From Paramicrosporidium saccamoebae (Eukaryota; Rozellomycota): a stretch of DNA of 45,621 nt. Each line of letters begins with the position of its first letter. Position 1 is the stretch's first letter. The notes below the pieces were generated by a model. The model saw only the letters and a program-made list of their open reading frames with translations. It searched no databases and was not told the DNA's origin. A program made the position numbers and the translations under genes. Of the stretch, positions 37,633-45,621 are shown piece after piece. The stretch covers positions 1 to 45,621 of the forward strand of contig MTSL01000201.1 in the NCBI GenBank assembly GCA_002794465.1. The letters run 5' to 3'.

Positions 37633-38220
37633 AGACTTTTTCATGTCATGTATAAAGCTTACATTACGTTGTTGCTAATAGCCCTAAATGACGAGAACAA
37701 GTCCGTCGCTATGAGCTAAGCGGACGCAAAAAGGTAAAGATTAGGATGATCGGCCACCCAGCTTACAATGCATGGCATTGTGAGATGGTAGATCTATGAA
37801 TTTTAGCCAATAAATCTGTTAGACAGTAGCCAGTAGCCAGTTATGACTGCTAATATTAATAGCTATCCCACAATCCGTGAGGGCGTGGGTCTATAAAGAC
37901 GCCTTTAATAAGTATGCACTCTCGCTCACCAACAGGGTCTCTATTGGCAATGCTGCATAGGCTAAATTGTTTATTCGGTTGTTAGGGGAATCAAAGTGTC
38001 CAAGCAGGCCAAAACTCCCTTATGGGCTTTGGAAATAGCGCTACAGTACAGGTGCAGACAGCTGGCGCCCCAAGCTCTACAGACTGGCCAATTATATCGA
38101 TTTGCGCCATTGGTCTAATTCCTGACCAATGAAAGCCTCTAGTCCCCCCTCAGCCAATCGCATTGCTGAAATTCGAATTTTTCTTGACAAGCCACCCTAT
38201 ACCGCCCCGGTTCGTTTTCT
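37633..38220. promoter_or_regulatory. intergenic region; promoter with four CCAAT boxes
   Basis: This is 588 bp upstream of the secreted-protein gene. CCAAT boxes lie at 38088-38092, 38126-38130 and 38154-38158, and an inverted one (ATTGG) at 38109-38113, so four are within 71 bp, 63-133 bp upstream of the ATG. The second and third form an ATTGG...CCAAT inverted pair. CCAAT is bound by the HAP/NF-Y complex in fungi. No gene seen. Confidence 0.5.
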
Positions 38221-38880
38221 ATGCAGCTCACTCTGCCTGCCGTCGCCCTTTTTGTCGCCACCGTCGCCGCCTCCAGCTCCAAGTTCGTACCGGTCGACGC
38301 CAACGAATTTGAGATACTCGCAGCGAGCTTAAATCAAGACCATGGTCATTCCGTGTTCCCCACGCTGGACCGAAAGGACTTTGACTTGCACCCTGACTAT
38401 GACCTCTTCCTAGACGTCCAGAAGCGCTTCCCCGACTCGAACCTTCTCCACTTTGGTAACCCTAACGAGACTCTCCGTGACACGCTCCTTAAGGGTGCCT
38501 CCATGGAGGTGGCCAAGTCCATTGAGCAGAGATATAAAGCTGACCCGGCTTTCATTGCAAAGGAAATGCTAAATTTTCCCAGTGGAACTACAAATGTGAT
38601 TCCAAAGATCCGTAATAATGTCAGAAAGGCTGTTTCTGCTGATTTCCTCGGACGTCTTGGACGTCGGTTCCCCCATCTCGCTCGCTACACGCATAAACAG
38701 CTTCAAGTGGAGTTGTTGAAGGGTATTAAAAATCAAAAAGTCATCGACTACATCAACGGCATGTCTAACAACGACGATACTTGGATTGCAAACACGCTGC
38801 TATCATCTCCAACCACTCATCCAAGACCCATAGAGAATCTTCGCAGGGTTGTTGTGGCTGAAGTTGCTAAAAGTCCGTAG
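38221..38880 (+). CDS. secreted protein of unknown function
   Basis: A single exon of 219 aa. Residues 1-17 are a clear signal peptide (LTLPAVALFVATVAASS), with a likely cut near AAS. The mature part is charged and mostly helical, with one N-x-T site (NET, about residue 82), no cysteine pairs and no TM segment. FVPVDANEFEIL at the mature start and YDLFLDVQKRFPDSNLLHF are its most distinctive stretches. I recognise no family. It has a well-formed promoter (CCAAT cluster), a clean stop and AATAAATA 22 bp after the stop, so it looks expressed. A secreted lineage-specific protein or effector is possible but not shown. Confidence 0.75.
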   Translation: MQLTLPAVALFVATVAASSSKFVPVDANEFEILAASLNQDHGHSVFPTLDRKDFDLHPDYDLFLDVQKRFPDSNLLHFGNPNETLRDTLLKGASMEVAKSIEQRYKADPAFIAKEMLNFPSGTTNVIPKIRNNVRKAVSADFLGRLGRRFPHLARYTHKQLQVELLKGIKNQKVIDYINGMSNNDDTWIANTLLSSPTTHPRPIENLRRVVVAEVAKSP

Positions 38881-38999
38881 AAGCAGATGCGCTTACTAAC
38901 TAAATAAATACTAGATGATAGGAAGCCATTGATCCGGTTGAATACATTTGTGATTGTTAGAAACAGGCCGCCGGGGCCTACTGTATTTGGATAGACTCA

Positions 39000-40772
39000 A
39001 TGAAGTCAGAGGGGGAAGCAACGACCAGCGTGTCTCATACGAGATGGGAGGGCTCTTTACCTAGTCATGTAGAAAAGTTACAAAACTTGCTGGCCATGTA
39101 CTTTCCGCAATTCGGAGAGGTGCAGTATCAACGAATTGAAGTGGAAGGTTCTGGTCATTTTGCGTCCCGAGCCGGAGCCATGTCACTGGTGCAGTATCGG
39201 TGCAGAGCTTTGCTGTTCGGGATGCCGATAGAGACGCGCACTGTGTATGCAGAATGGGATACTGCAAAAGAGGCCGCTGCACAATCGGCGTTTACAATAC
39301 TCGCCGAGTTCCTGAGACTGGTGCACGGGAGGACCGATGATCCAATGTTTGGCAAAATGTTTGCTCCGCTGGTAAAGGAGTTAGAAGCTTATCGCCAGCA
39401 GCCCGTCCCTATGCTGTTGGAAGAGCAGGCGGCCATAGATGCGGGACATCAGCCGGTTATTCGACTTACAGACTATGATAAAGGTACAGAGGCGAAGGAA
39501 AGGGTTCTCGGCCCGCTCTTATCAGCTGTGTATGCCAAGGTTACTAATCCAAACGATAAGGATAAGGTACCAGCCTCTCCAGAGGCTGACCAGCCGAAAG
39601 CTACGACGGCTATGGATGTGGAGCCAGCTTCTGTTAGCCGGCCTCCGGATCAAAACCCCATGTCTGTACTTTACACGCACTGTCAAAAGAGCAATGGAAA
39701 ACTTGCAAAGCCCGAATTTACAGATTTTCGAAAAGATGTATATTTTGGCGCTATTGGGACCTATGCGGGCGAGAAAGTTGCTGTGGCAGCCGTGTACAGG
39801 AAAAAACAAGAAGCCTTCCAGGAGGCAGCAAGGCTGCTCTGTGAACGGATCCTTGGAAACGTCATTCAATTTAAACCGATCCCTGCTGATTGCACAGGCC
39901 CGACCTTGGTGGATGCACAAAACTTTATTGTTGCCAACAGCATTGATGTTGTTACAAACACAATCAAGGTTCAAAGTGCTGCATCGACTAGTGTTAAAGA
40001 ACTTGAAGAGTGGCAAAGAGAACTGCCCTCTGGTCCAGCATCTGTAGAGTACCCACCAGGTGGTCAAAAGTTTGTTTCCCTTGTGAATGAATTTTGTCAG
40101 ATAATGGGGATGCCGGGACCGAACTTTACGACTCGGAATGTGAATGCTTCACTCTCACTCTCGTATTGTTGCATTGTTGACAATTTTTACGACAAAAAAT
40201 ACGTAAGCTATGCATTTCAAAAGAAACAGGAGGCCAAGGAGGACTGTGCTGCTCGCATATTTCAAGATTTAAAGGATCGCGGGCTGGTCAATGAGCGTGG
40301 GAAGGCCATCAAACAACCCAGAAGTGCCACCAGAGCGCCCATTCCGATGCCCTTTCCTCCTCGGCTCCCCTCGCAACGCTCCTCCAGGCCTACAGACTTG
40401 CCTTTCTCAGTCTTTCCGCCGCCTATTCAACCGGGAATGCCCGATCCCATTGCAATGATGCACTATCACCATCACCGTCAAATGATGGCAGCCATGGGAG
40501 CGTCGTTGGACCAGGATGGAGCACGCTCGCCACAAGGAACACCTCCTTGGATGCCTGTAAACCCGATAATGTCAAGATTGCCCCCTATACCTCGTCGAAT
40601 CGCTTCGCCGCGGTCTCGCTCCCAAATACCGCCACTCCATACTCTTCACCCTCAATTTGGGAGATCTGATGGGAGGAACACAAGGAAGCGCTCCACCCAT
40701 GAACGGAGCTCACGTAGCCGTTCACGTGATTCTCGAGTGAACCGTAAAGGAAGGGATCGTTCAGATTCGTAG
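39000..40772 (+). CDS. protein with three dsRBD-like repeats and an RS tail
   Basis: A single exon of 590 aa. Three related segments (about residues 24-108, 218-287 and 355-432) each end in a helix of dsRBD type: WDTAKEAAAQSAFTIL, YRKKQEAFQEAARLLCERIL and FQKKQEAKEDCAARIFQDL. This Lys-Lys/Ala pattern matches helix 2 of double-stranded RNA-binding domains. A proline-rich region with an MHYHHHRQMM patch follows, then an Arg-Ser tail from about 538 (SRSRSRDS). The combination suggests an RNA-binding nuclear protein. I know no ortholog with this exact layout. Confidence 0.6.
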   Translation: MKSEGEATTSVSHTRWEGSLPSHVEKLQNLLAMYFPQFGEVQYQRIEVEGSGHFASRAGAMSLVQYRCRALLFGMPIETRTVYAEWDTAKEAAAQSAFTILAEFLRLVHGRTDDPMFGKMFAPLVKELEAYRQQPVPMLLEEQAAIDAGHQPVIRLTDYDKGTEAKERVLGPLLSAVYAKVTNPNDKDKVPASPEADQPKATTAMDVEPASVSRPPDQNPMSVLYTHCQKSNGKLAKPEFTDFRKDVYFGAIGTYAGEKVAVAAVYRKKQEAFQEAARLLCERILGNVIQFKPIPADCTGPTLVDAQNFIVANSIDVVTNTIKVQSAASTSVKELEEWQRELPSGPASVEYPPGGQKFVSLVNEFCQIMGMPGPNFTTRNVNASLSLSYCCIVDNFYDKKYVSYAFQKKQEAKEDCAARIFQDLKDRGLVNERGKAIKQPRSATRAPIPMPFPPRLPSQRSSRPTDLPFSVFPPPIQPGMPDPIAMMHYHHHRQMMAAMGASLDQDGARSPQGTPPWMPVNPIMSRLPPIPRRIASPRSRSQIPPLHTLHPQFGRSDGRNTRKRSTHERSSRSRSRDSRVNRKGRDRSDS

Positions 40773-41169
40773 AGACTGGCACCGTATACTGTGTGTGTGG
40801 TTTACAGTAAAGACCCTTTATTGGCCATCTATTGAGATTTATTAGAAGCTACAATCCATATGTGACGTAGAAGACTGATTAGTATGTCTTTTGGAAATAG
40901 TTCTCTAGTTTGGAGAAGGGATAATCAGAACAATCGATGAAGGATGATGAGATCTATATCTTACCATTTGAGGATTATTACTATGCAACTCGGGAGACTA
41001 TAAAATGACTTACGATTTGATAATAAAAGAGTTCCCTTGCCTCCCAAATAAATAGTAGTGACAAAGTCCGTAGTATTATCCTCACTACGCGACACATAGA
41101 TATAATTCATATATAGAATCATAGATAGCATCTCGGCTCCTCGACCACTCTCTTGGAATATACAATGTT
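40773..41169. repeat. convergent intergenic region with dispersed repeat copy
   Basis: This is 397 bp between convergent genes. AGACCCTTTATT at about 40811 and a CACTACGCGACACA element (41084-41097, wider homology from about 41045) match copies elsewhere in the window. The rest is AT-rich. No gene seen. Confidence 0.55.
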
Positions 41170-41625
41170 TTATGCCTCTATCAATTTTATGGCATCACGG
41201 CACTTTCGAATCAACTCGTCAAATTCTTCAGTTTTCCCTTTGTCTCCACTCAATTTGCGTTGCAACCCTTTCAATCTCGTCACTGCTATTTTCATTGCCG
41301 CCTTTTGAGCACCTCTAATAGTGCCTGCCACTCTTACAACCCTCCAAAGCCCCATCAGCGTGACTGCGGCCCAGACCATTGCTACTCCCTCTCTCGCACA
41401 CCGCACCACTGCCATACCTGTTGTTGCATTCACATACTTGACACTTAAGGACTGAGCAGTCATAGCCGAGCCAAAGTGCCCAAAATTAGTGCCCAAACAG
41501 GAACGCAGCTGGGTAGCAAGGCTGGTGGTGGAAAGAGTGGTGGTAGGTTGGTAATCTACGAGGCCATGCTTGGGGTCCACTGAGAGCCCCTCAATCAGAA
41601 GATATCTGTTCTTGAAACGAACCAT
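41170..41625 (-). CDS. POP5: RNase P/MRP subunit Pop5
   Basis: A single exon of 151 aa. MVRFKNRYLLIEGLSVD is the typical Pop5 start, with FGHFGSAMTAQSLSVKYVNATTGMAVVRCAREGVAMVWAAVTLM as the RNP-like beta-alpha core and RVAGTIRGAQKAAMK at the end of the fold. Pop5 is a protein cofactor of RNase P and RNase MRP, which process tRNA and rRNA precursors. The start at 41625 is chosen because family similarity begins there; the 51 codons upstream are not family-like. Confidence 0.86.
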   Translation of the reverse strand: MVRFKNRYLLIEGLSVDPKHGLVDYQPTTTLSTTSLATQLRSCLGTNFGHFGSAMTAQSLSVKYVNATTGMAVVRCAREGVAMVWAAVTLMGLWRVVRVAGTIRGAQKAAMKIAVTRLKGLQRKLSGDKGKTEEFDELIRKCRDAIKLIEA

Positions 41626-41920
41626 TTGTAAAGTTTGTAGTCTGTGGGTATACTTTCGAGTGCGAGGCTTATAGTCGGTGGCTAGGCGTTTGAGTGCAAA
41701 GTTTGTAGTCCGTAGATGCACGTCTTTGTAATACCAAGACCCTGGGTCGCAGTCTGTAGCAATAATATACTTTACCATAATCGCCGTGGTCCATCATTCC
41801 TGTTCAATAATAGGTACGCTTTGCCATAAACACCGCGTCCTATTATTCCTGCTCAATCTCCAACTGATCACCTCGTACTTTTATTCCTGCTCAATTAATT
41901 CCCAATAAACAGGAGTTAGT

Positions 41921-43774
41921 CTAGTTTAAGGCCTGTTGAACAAAGAGACCGTGTTTTTCAACAATATTGGTCCATTCACGTTCTCCACGTACTATGGATG
42001 CAATAGTCGTTGCAACGTCGTCCAACGACAAACGCACCTGTGCTGTTGAATCACGTTCACGCAGCGTGACAGTCCGGTCTTTCACAGTTTGGAAGTCGAC
42101 AGTGACGGCAAATGGAACACCCACTTCATCGCTACGGGCGTAACGTCTTCCAATGGTGGCAGATGAGTCATCCACCTGACAGTTCAGATCCAATTTGCGG
42201 AACAATGTAACCAGTTCCCGACAGAATGGTGTAAAGTCGTCGTGGTTGCTGAGAGGCGCAACCAAGACCTTTAGAGGTGCAATAGCGGCGGGGAGGGAGA
42301 GGACGCAACGTTGCTCATCGCCCTCGCGAGTCCAGAACACGTGTTCCAGAAGAGAGTACATAATCCTGCCAATTCCAAACGACGGCTCAATGACATTGGG
42401 CGTATATTCGTTCACATGGACAGTCTCCACGCTCTCTACAATCTTGGCCATGGCTGGCGTCAATTTTACTAAAGATTCGATTCCATCAACGCTCACCGCA
42501 GTATTTCCCTCCGAGTCAGTCTTGGCCATCAAGTCTTCGGCTTCGCAGAGAGTAAGACGCTCCAACATGTCAACAATCGCTTTGGCATCCTTTTTGTATG
42601 CCATTCCAATGTCCTTTTTGCTCACTTCAAGGCGCTTCACCTGCATTATCTTTGGCTCGGGAAGACGTTCACGGACGACCAGCTTTTCCTTTGTCCACTG
42701 AGTGTGCATGGTCAGATCATAGGCAGAACGATCGGCACATCCTACACACTCGACCCAACCGTATGAGGACTGAATCTCGGCATCCCAGCAATCAGAGGCA
42801 TAATGGGACATTTCGTTGGGAAGATGTTGGCGGAAGCGGAGTCGGTCACCATTGACACCAATTTTCCACAGATACATGGCTGTTCGGCCTAAAAAGTAGC
42901 CCAGTGTCTCGTTATCGACAACCTTCTTCTCCACCGCCTCTCCAATAGTCATTTCCAAAGTCTTGCTGATTCCCTCCATCTGTAGGCTTGAAGGCAAGAA
43001 GGGGAGAACAAGATGGGCGACTTCAGAGAAGCGAGGGTGATTCTTCTTTTCCGGATGAACATAATGCTCAATTTCGGCCATGGTAAACTCGCGGACTCTC
43101 AGCAATCCGGCACGGGGAGAAATTTCATTGCGAAACGATTTTCCAATCTGCGCAGATGCGAATGGCATACGCTCGTAATTGCACTCCAGGAGGCGCTTAA
43201 AGTTGGTAAACTGTCCCTGCGCCGTCTCGGGGCGAAGATAGCCGCGGATTTGTCCCTTGGGACCGATACTGGCACCAAACATCAGATTGAACGGAATCAC
43301 GGGTGTCAGTTCATTTCCAAGGTCGGAGCGAACCTGGAAGCGCTCCATAAGGGCCTGAAGCTGCACTTCCTTGTAATCATCAAGTTGAGAAAGGATGCGC
43401 TCAATTTCCTTCTTTTCCGCCTCAGGAGCCTCCTTCAGGCGCTTCTCAAGACGGTCCTCTAGGATGTGGTCAGCGCGATAAAAGTCGCCCGTCTTGGAGT
43501 CGTTCACCATAAAGTCAGTAAAGCGGTCCACATGTCCAGACGCCTTTAATACATCATGGGGTGTAAGAATGGTAGTGTCCAGTTCTAACATATTCTCCTC
43601 CAACACGAAATGGCTTCTCCATAACGCTAGCATGTTGGCCTGCAGAGCACAGCCCGGAGGTCCATAGTCATAAAGTCCTGCAACACCACCGTATATGCTA
43701 AAGGCGGGTGCGTAAAAAAAGCGCTTCTTTAGCAACTCTTCCAGACGGGCACGTGAAAATGGAGCACTACTCAT
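41921..43774 (-). CDS. GRS1: glycyl-tRNA synthetase
   Basis: A single exon of 617 aa from the ATG at 43774 (MSSAPFSRARLEELLKKRFF). Class IIa motifs are clear: FSIYGGVAGLYDYGPPGCALQ, LETDTTILTPHDVLKASGHVDRF-like segment, GYLRPETAQGQFTNFKRLLE, PFASAQIGKSFRNEISPRAGLLRVREFTMAE and the anticodon-binding C-terminus (APLKVLVAPLSNH). It is the eukaryotic alpha2 type. No second GlyRS gene is in the window. The frame stays open upstream to 44044 with an arginine/serine-rich stretch, and a TTG at 43870 lies in good context (ACA before it). Yeast GRS1 makes its mitochondrial form from an upstream UUG, so the same may happen here. Confidence 0.93.
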   Translation of the reverse strand: MSSAPFSRARLEELLKKRFFYAPAFSIYGGVAGLYDYGPPGCALQANMLALWRSHFVLEENMLELDTTILTPHDVLKASGHVDRFTDFMVNDSKTGDFYRADHILEDRLEKRLKEAPEAEKKEIERILSQLDDYKEVQLQALMERFQVRSDLGNELTPVIPFNLMFGASIGPKGQIRGYLRPETAQGQFTNFKRLLECNYERMPFASAQIGKSFRNEISPRAGLLRVREFTMAEIEHYVHPEKKNHPRFSEVAHLVLPFLPSSLQMEGISKTLEMTIGEAVEKKVVDNETLGYFLGRTAMYLWKIGVNGDRLRFRQHLPNEMSHYASDCWDAEIQSSYGWVECVGCADRSAYDLTMHTQWTKEKLVVRERLPEPKIMQVKRLEVSKKDIGMAYKKDAKAIVDMLERLTLCEAEDLMAKTDSEGNTAVSVDGIESLVKLTPAMAKIVESVETVHVNEYTPNVIEPSFGIGRIMYSLLEHVFWTREGDEQRCVLSLPAAIAPLKVLVAPLSNHDDFTPFCRELVTLFRKLDLNCQVDDSSATIGRRYARSDEVGVPFAVTVDFQTVKDRTVTLRERDSTAQVRLSLDDVATTIASIVRGEREWTNIVEKHGLFVQQALN

Positions 43775-43915
43775 CCTTCCCAACGATAAACGACATCCCC
43801 GGCTTTGCTCTTTAGTATACTCTCCTCTCAGGTCTTGGGCATTTGTTGTGCTAAATAGAGTTCTTCCCAATGTATTAAATGAACTGAGTGAACCATTATG
43901 GGCCCTTGTAGAAAA

Positions 43916-45346
43916 ATGCCGCACTCCACTCCACGCCTTGTGTCGACCCGTGGTTCGTCCCAATGTGAGGACTTTACTTCCCTGAAGGTGCAGGGATTGT
44001 GTCCTGAAAACGGAGGGTTGTATGTACCCTCGCATTTCCCGCACGTAGGCCTGCCGGTCTTGGAATCGTGGCGGGGTTACAGCTTCCCTGTCCTGGCCCA
44101 GGCTGTCCTCTCCCTCTACCTCCCTGAGACAACCATCTCAACTGACGACTTGAAGCGATTGCTTGAAAAGTCGTTTAGTACGTTTGAAGACGAACGTGTC
44201 ACTCCAATCGTGACAATTGATGCAAATTTCCATCTGTTAGAGTTGTATCGCGGTCCGACGCTCTCTTTTAAGGACATTGCTCTACAATTCCTTGGCAATT
44301 TCTTGGAGTATCTCGTCCAAAAGCAGACTGTGGATAAGCCTGTGGTTGTTTTGGGAGCCACAAGCGGGGACACTGGAAGCGCAGCAATTGCGGGCTTAGA
44401 AGGCAAAACGGGCATCAAGGTGGTTATATTGTATCCTGAAGGCAGAGTGTCTCTTGTGCAAGAACTGCAAATGATTACTGGAAATTCTGCCAATGTAACA
44501 TGCCTAGCCTGTCCTGGCTCGTTTGATGAGTGTCAAACCTTGGTCAAGGAGGCGTTTGCCGATAAAGATGTGCAGGCTCGATTTCAGTTGCTTGGGATTA
44601 ATTCGATTAACATTGTGAGGATTCTGGTGCAGACCGTCTACTACTTTTATTCATATCTACGTTTGGCAAAAAAGATTGGCGATTCTATCGATTATTCAGT
44701 GCCCACTGGTAACTTTGGCGATATTCTGGCGGGCTACTATGCCAAACGTATGGGTCTACCGTTGGGTCAGCTGGTGATTGCTGCAAACTGTAATGACATC
44801 CTGCCCCGTTTCCTGAACACTGGGACGTACTCTCTAAACAATGTGGTGCCCACCATCAGTCCATCTATGGATATTCAAATCTCGAGCAACTTTGAGCGAT
44901 ACTTGTACGAATTGTCGGGAAGAAATTCGGAACAAGTAGCCACCTGGATGCATCAATTGAATACAGAGGGCAGTTTTTCCGTTTCCTCCACAGAACTCGC
45001 GCAAGCGAGACGCGACTTTTCTGGATACGTGGCCACCAGAGATGGCTGTCTTGAAACTATTGCGCAAATTGCACGACGCTCAGAGGGAACGATGGTGCTT
45101 GATCCACATTCGGCGATTGGTGTGAGTGCAGCCATTCAGGCCAGAAATCATGATATCCCTATAGTTTCACTGGCAACCGCCCATCCGGCAAAATTCCCTG
45201 ATGCTGTTTCCAAGGCACTTGATACTGTGGGAATTAAGAATTCCCCATGGCTGTCACATCCGTCTATAACTGCGCTCGTTGGTAGAGAAAAGAATGTTGG
45301 CAAGTTGAGTATGTTTACGTTGGAAGCTCTTTTGAAATATTTGTAA
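43916..45346 (+). CDS. THR4: threonine synthase
   Basis: A single exon of 476 aa from the ATG at 43916 (the upstream in-frame ATG at 43898 adds 6 residues). LVSTRGSSQCEDFTSLKVQGLCPENGGLYVP is the typical N-terminus. The PLP lysine is in GPTLSFKDIALQF, followed by VVLGATSGDTGSAAIAG (phosphate-binding loop), ITGNSANVTCL, and SVPTGNFGDILAGYYAKRMG near the active site. It makes threonine from O-phosphohomoserine. Presence of this enzyme argues that the organism keeps threonine synthesis. The stop overlaps AATAAA (TAATAAATG). Divergent from GlyRS with 141 bp between ATGs. Confidence 0.95.
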   Translation: MPHSTPRLVSTRGSSQCEDFTSLKVQGLCPENGGLYVPSHFPHVGLPVLESWRGYSFPVLAQAVLSLYLPETTISTDDLKRLLEKSFSTFEDERVTPIVTIDANFHLLELYRGPTLSFKDIALQFLGNFLEYLVQKQTVDKPVVVLGATSGDTGSAAIAGLEGKTGIKVVILYPEGRVSLVQELQMITGNSANVTCLACPGSFDECQTLVKEAFADKDVQARFQLLGINSINIVRILVQTVYYFYSYLRLAKKIGDSIDYSVPTGNFGDILAGYYAKRMGLPLGQLVIAANCNDILPRFLNTGTYSLNNVVPTISPSMDIQISSNFERYLYELSGRNSEQVATWMHQLNTEGSFSVSSTELAQARRDFSGYVATRDGCLETIAQIARRSEGTMVLDPHSAIGVSAAIQARNHDIPIVSLATAHPAKFPDAVSKALDTVGIKNSPWLSHPSITALVGREKNVGKLSMFTLEALLKYL

Positions 45347-45621
45347 TAAATGTGACGTGATGTAAAGGTGCCATGTACTTTTGCGAGGTTTGAGTAAAGA
45401 TCCGACAATCAATATCCGCTTGTTATTGGTGAGCCCGACTCGGATAGCGATTCCACAGTTTAGTGTGTCGAGGGTGGAAGTTTATAAAGGAGCCATCTAC
45501 TTTTGGAAAAATAGGTTCGCCCTTCAGCAGACCCTTTATTGGTATTCCCGGTCCATAGTTATACCGTCCCACAGACACTATAAAGTAATCTTTTCCGCTC
45601 ATTAATAGGGCCTTTACTACA
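45347..45621. other. right-edge intergenic region with dispersed repeats
   Basis: This is 275 bp after threonine synthase. It includes AGACCCTTTATT (45529-45540) and, at the edge, CTCATTAATAGGG, which resembles a motif (CTCATTAAATAGTAGGGG) at about 31761. No gene seen; the 74-aa open frame at 45381 has no family features. Confidence 0.5.

Noticed and set aside
43898-44035. GlyRS start at the in-frame ATG 44035
   Set aside because: It would overlap the threonine synthase coding region by about 120 bp, and the upstream part is antisense to conserved residues.
45381-45605. 74-aa open frame at the right edge
   Set aside because: No family features, and it lies in a repeat-bearing 3' region.

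Overview
This window looks like the compact nuclear genome of an early-diverging fungus, or of a close relative in the Rozellomycota/Cryptomycota grade (Paramicrosporidium-like). That placement is inferred, not proven. The evidence is: a fungal-type Zn2Cys6 regulator next to a TPPP/p25-alpha gene, a family that tracks flagellated and early-diverging lineages; about 30 eukaryotic housekeeping genes in 45 kb; tiny GT-AG introns, mostly 29-37 bp, with CTAAC/TAAT-like branch sites; and gaps between neighbouring genes that are sometimes under 40 bp. I saw no operons, mobile elements, viral genes, CRISPR arrays, tRNA or rRNA genes.

Left part (1-8.3 kb): 3' part of a CtIP/Sae2-like repair factor, a Zn2Cys6 regulator, a small HVA1/DUF2945 Tudor-like protein, a GET2/CAMLG-like membrane protein, a USP20/33-type deubiquitinase, a possible small acidic protein and a mitochondrial 2-oxodicarboxylate carrier. 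Centre-left (8.3-16.5 kb): a Spo12-like protein, the DEAH helicase Dhr1/DHX37, Snu23 (head to head with Dhr1, 12 bp between ATGs), a cationic amino acid transporter, a UBL-domain protein, RPB12 and an ER thioredoxin/PDI-like protein. An assembly gap of 208 N follows.

Centre (16.8-29 kb): UPF2 and SEC62 (divergent), a mitochondrial RRM protein, a 39-bp minisatellite, a delta-COP lacking its C-terminal half, TAF8, RAD18, a type II glycosyltransferase-like protein, three ribosomal protein genes (eS28, uS19, P2) with 5' introns, and an NSUN-type RNA m5C methyltransferase. Right part (29-45.6 kb): a five-exon cullin, PAM18/TIM14, TPPP, RRP1, folylpolyglutamate synthase, SNU66/SART1, an unrecognised secreted protein, a protein with three dsRBD-like repeats and an RS tail, POP5, glycyl-tRNA synthetase and threonine synthase.

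The genes do not form one pathway. Several themes recur: ribosome production (Dhr1, Rrp1, three ribosomal proteins, an NSUN enzyme), splicing (Snu23, Snu66), ER protein targeting (Get2, Sec62), ubiquitin (USP, cullin, Rad18, UBL protein) and DNA repair (CtIP-like, Rad18). Most gene models here were rebuilt by joining open frames across short introns, checking reading phase and family motifs by eye. No transcript evidence was available. I did not find a convincing new multi-gene system. The most unusual items are the truncated delta-COP beside a minisatellite, the GC-AG 5'UTR intron with a 15-mer shared between ribosomal protein introns, the possible non-AUG mitochondrial start of GlyRS, the three-repeat dsRBD/RS protein and a dispersed intergenic repeat family.
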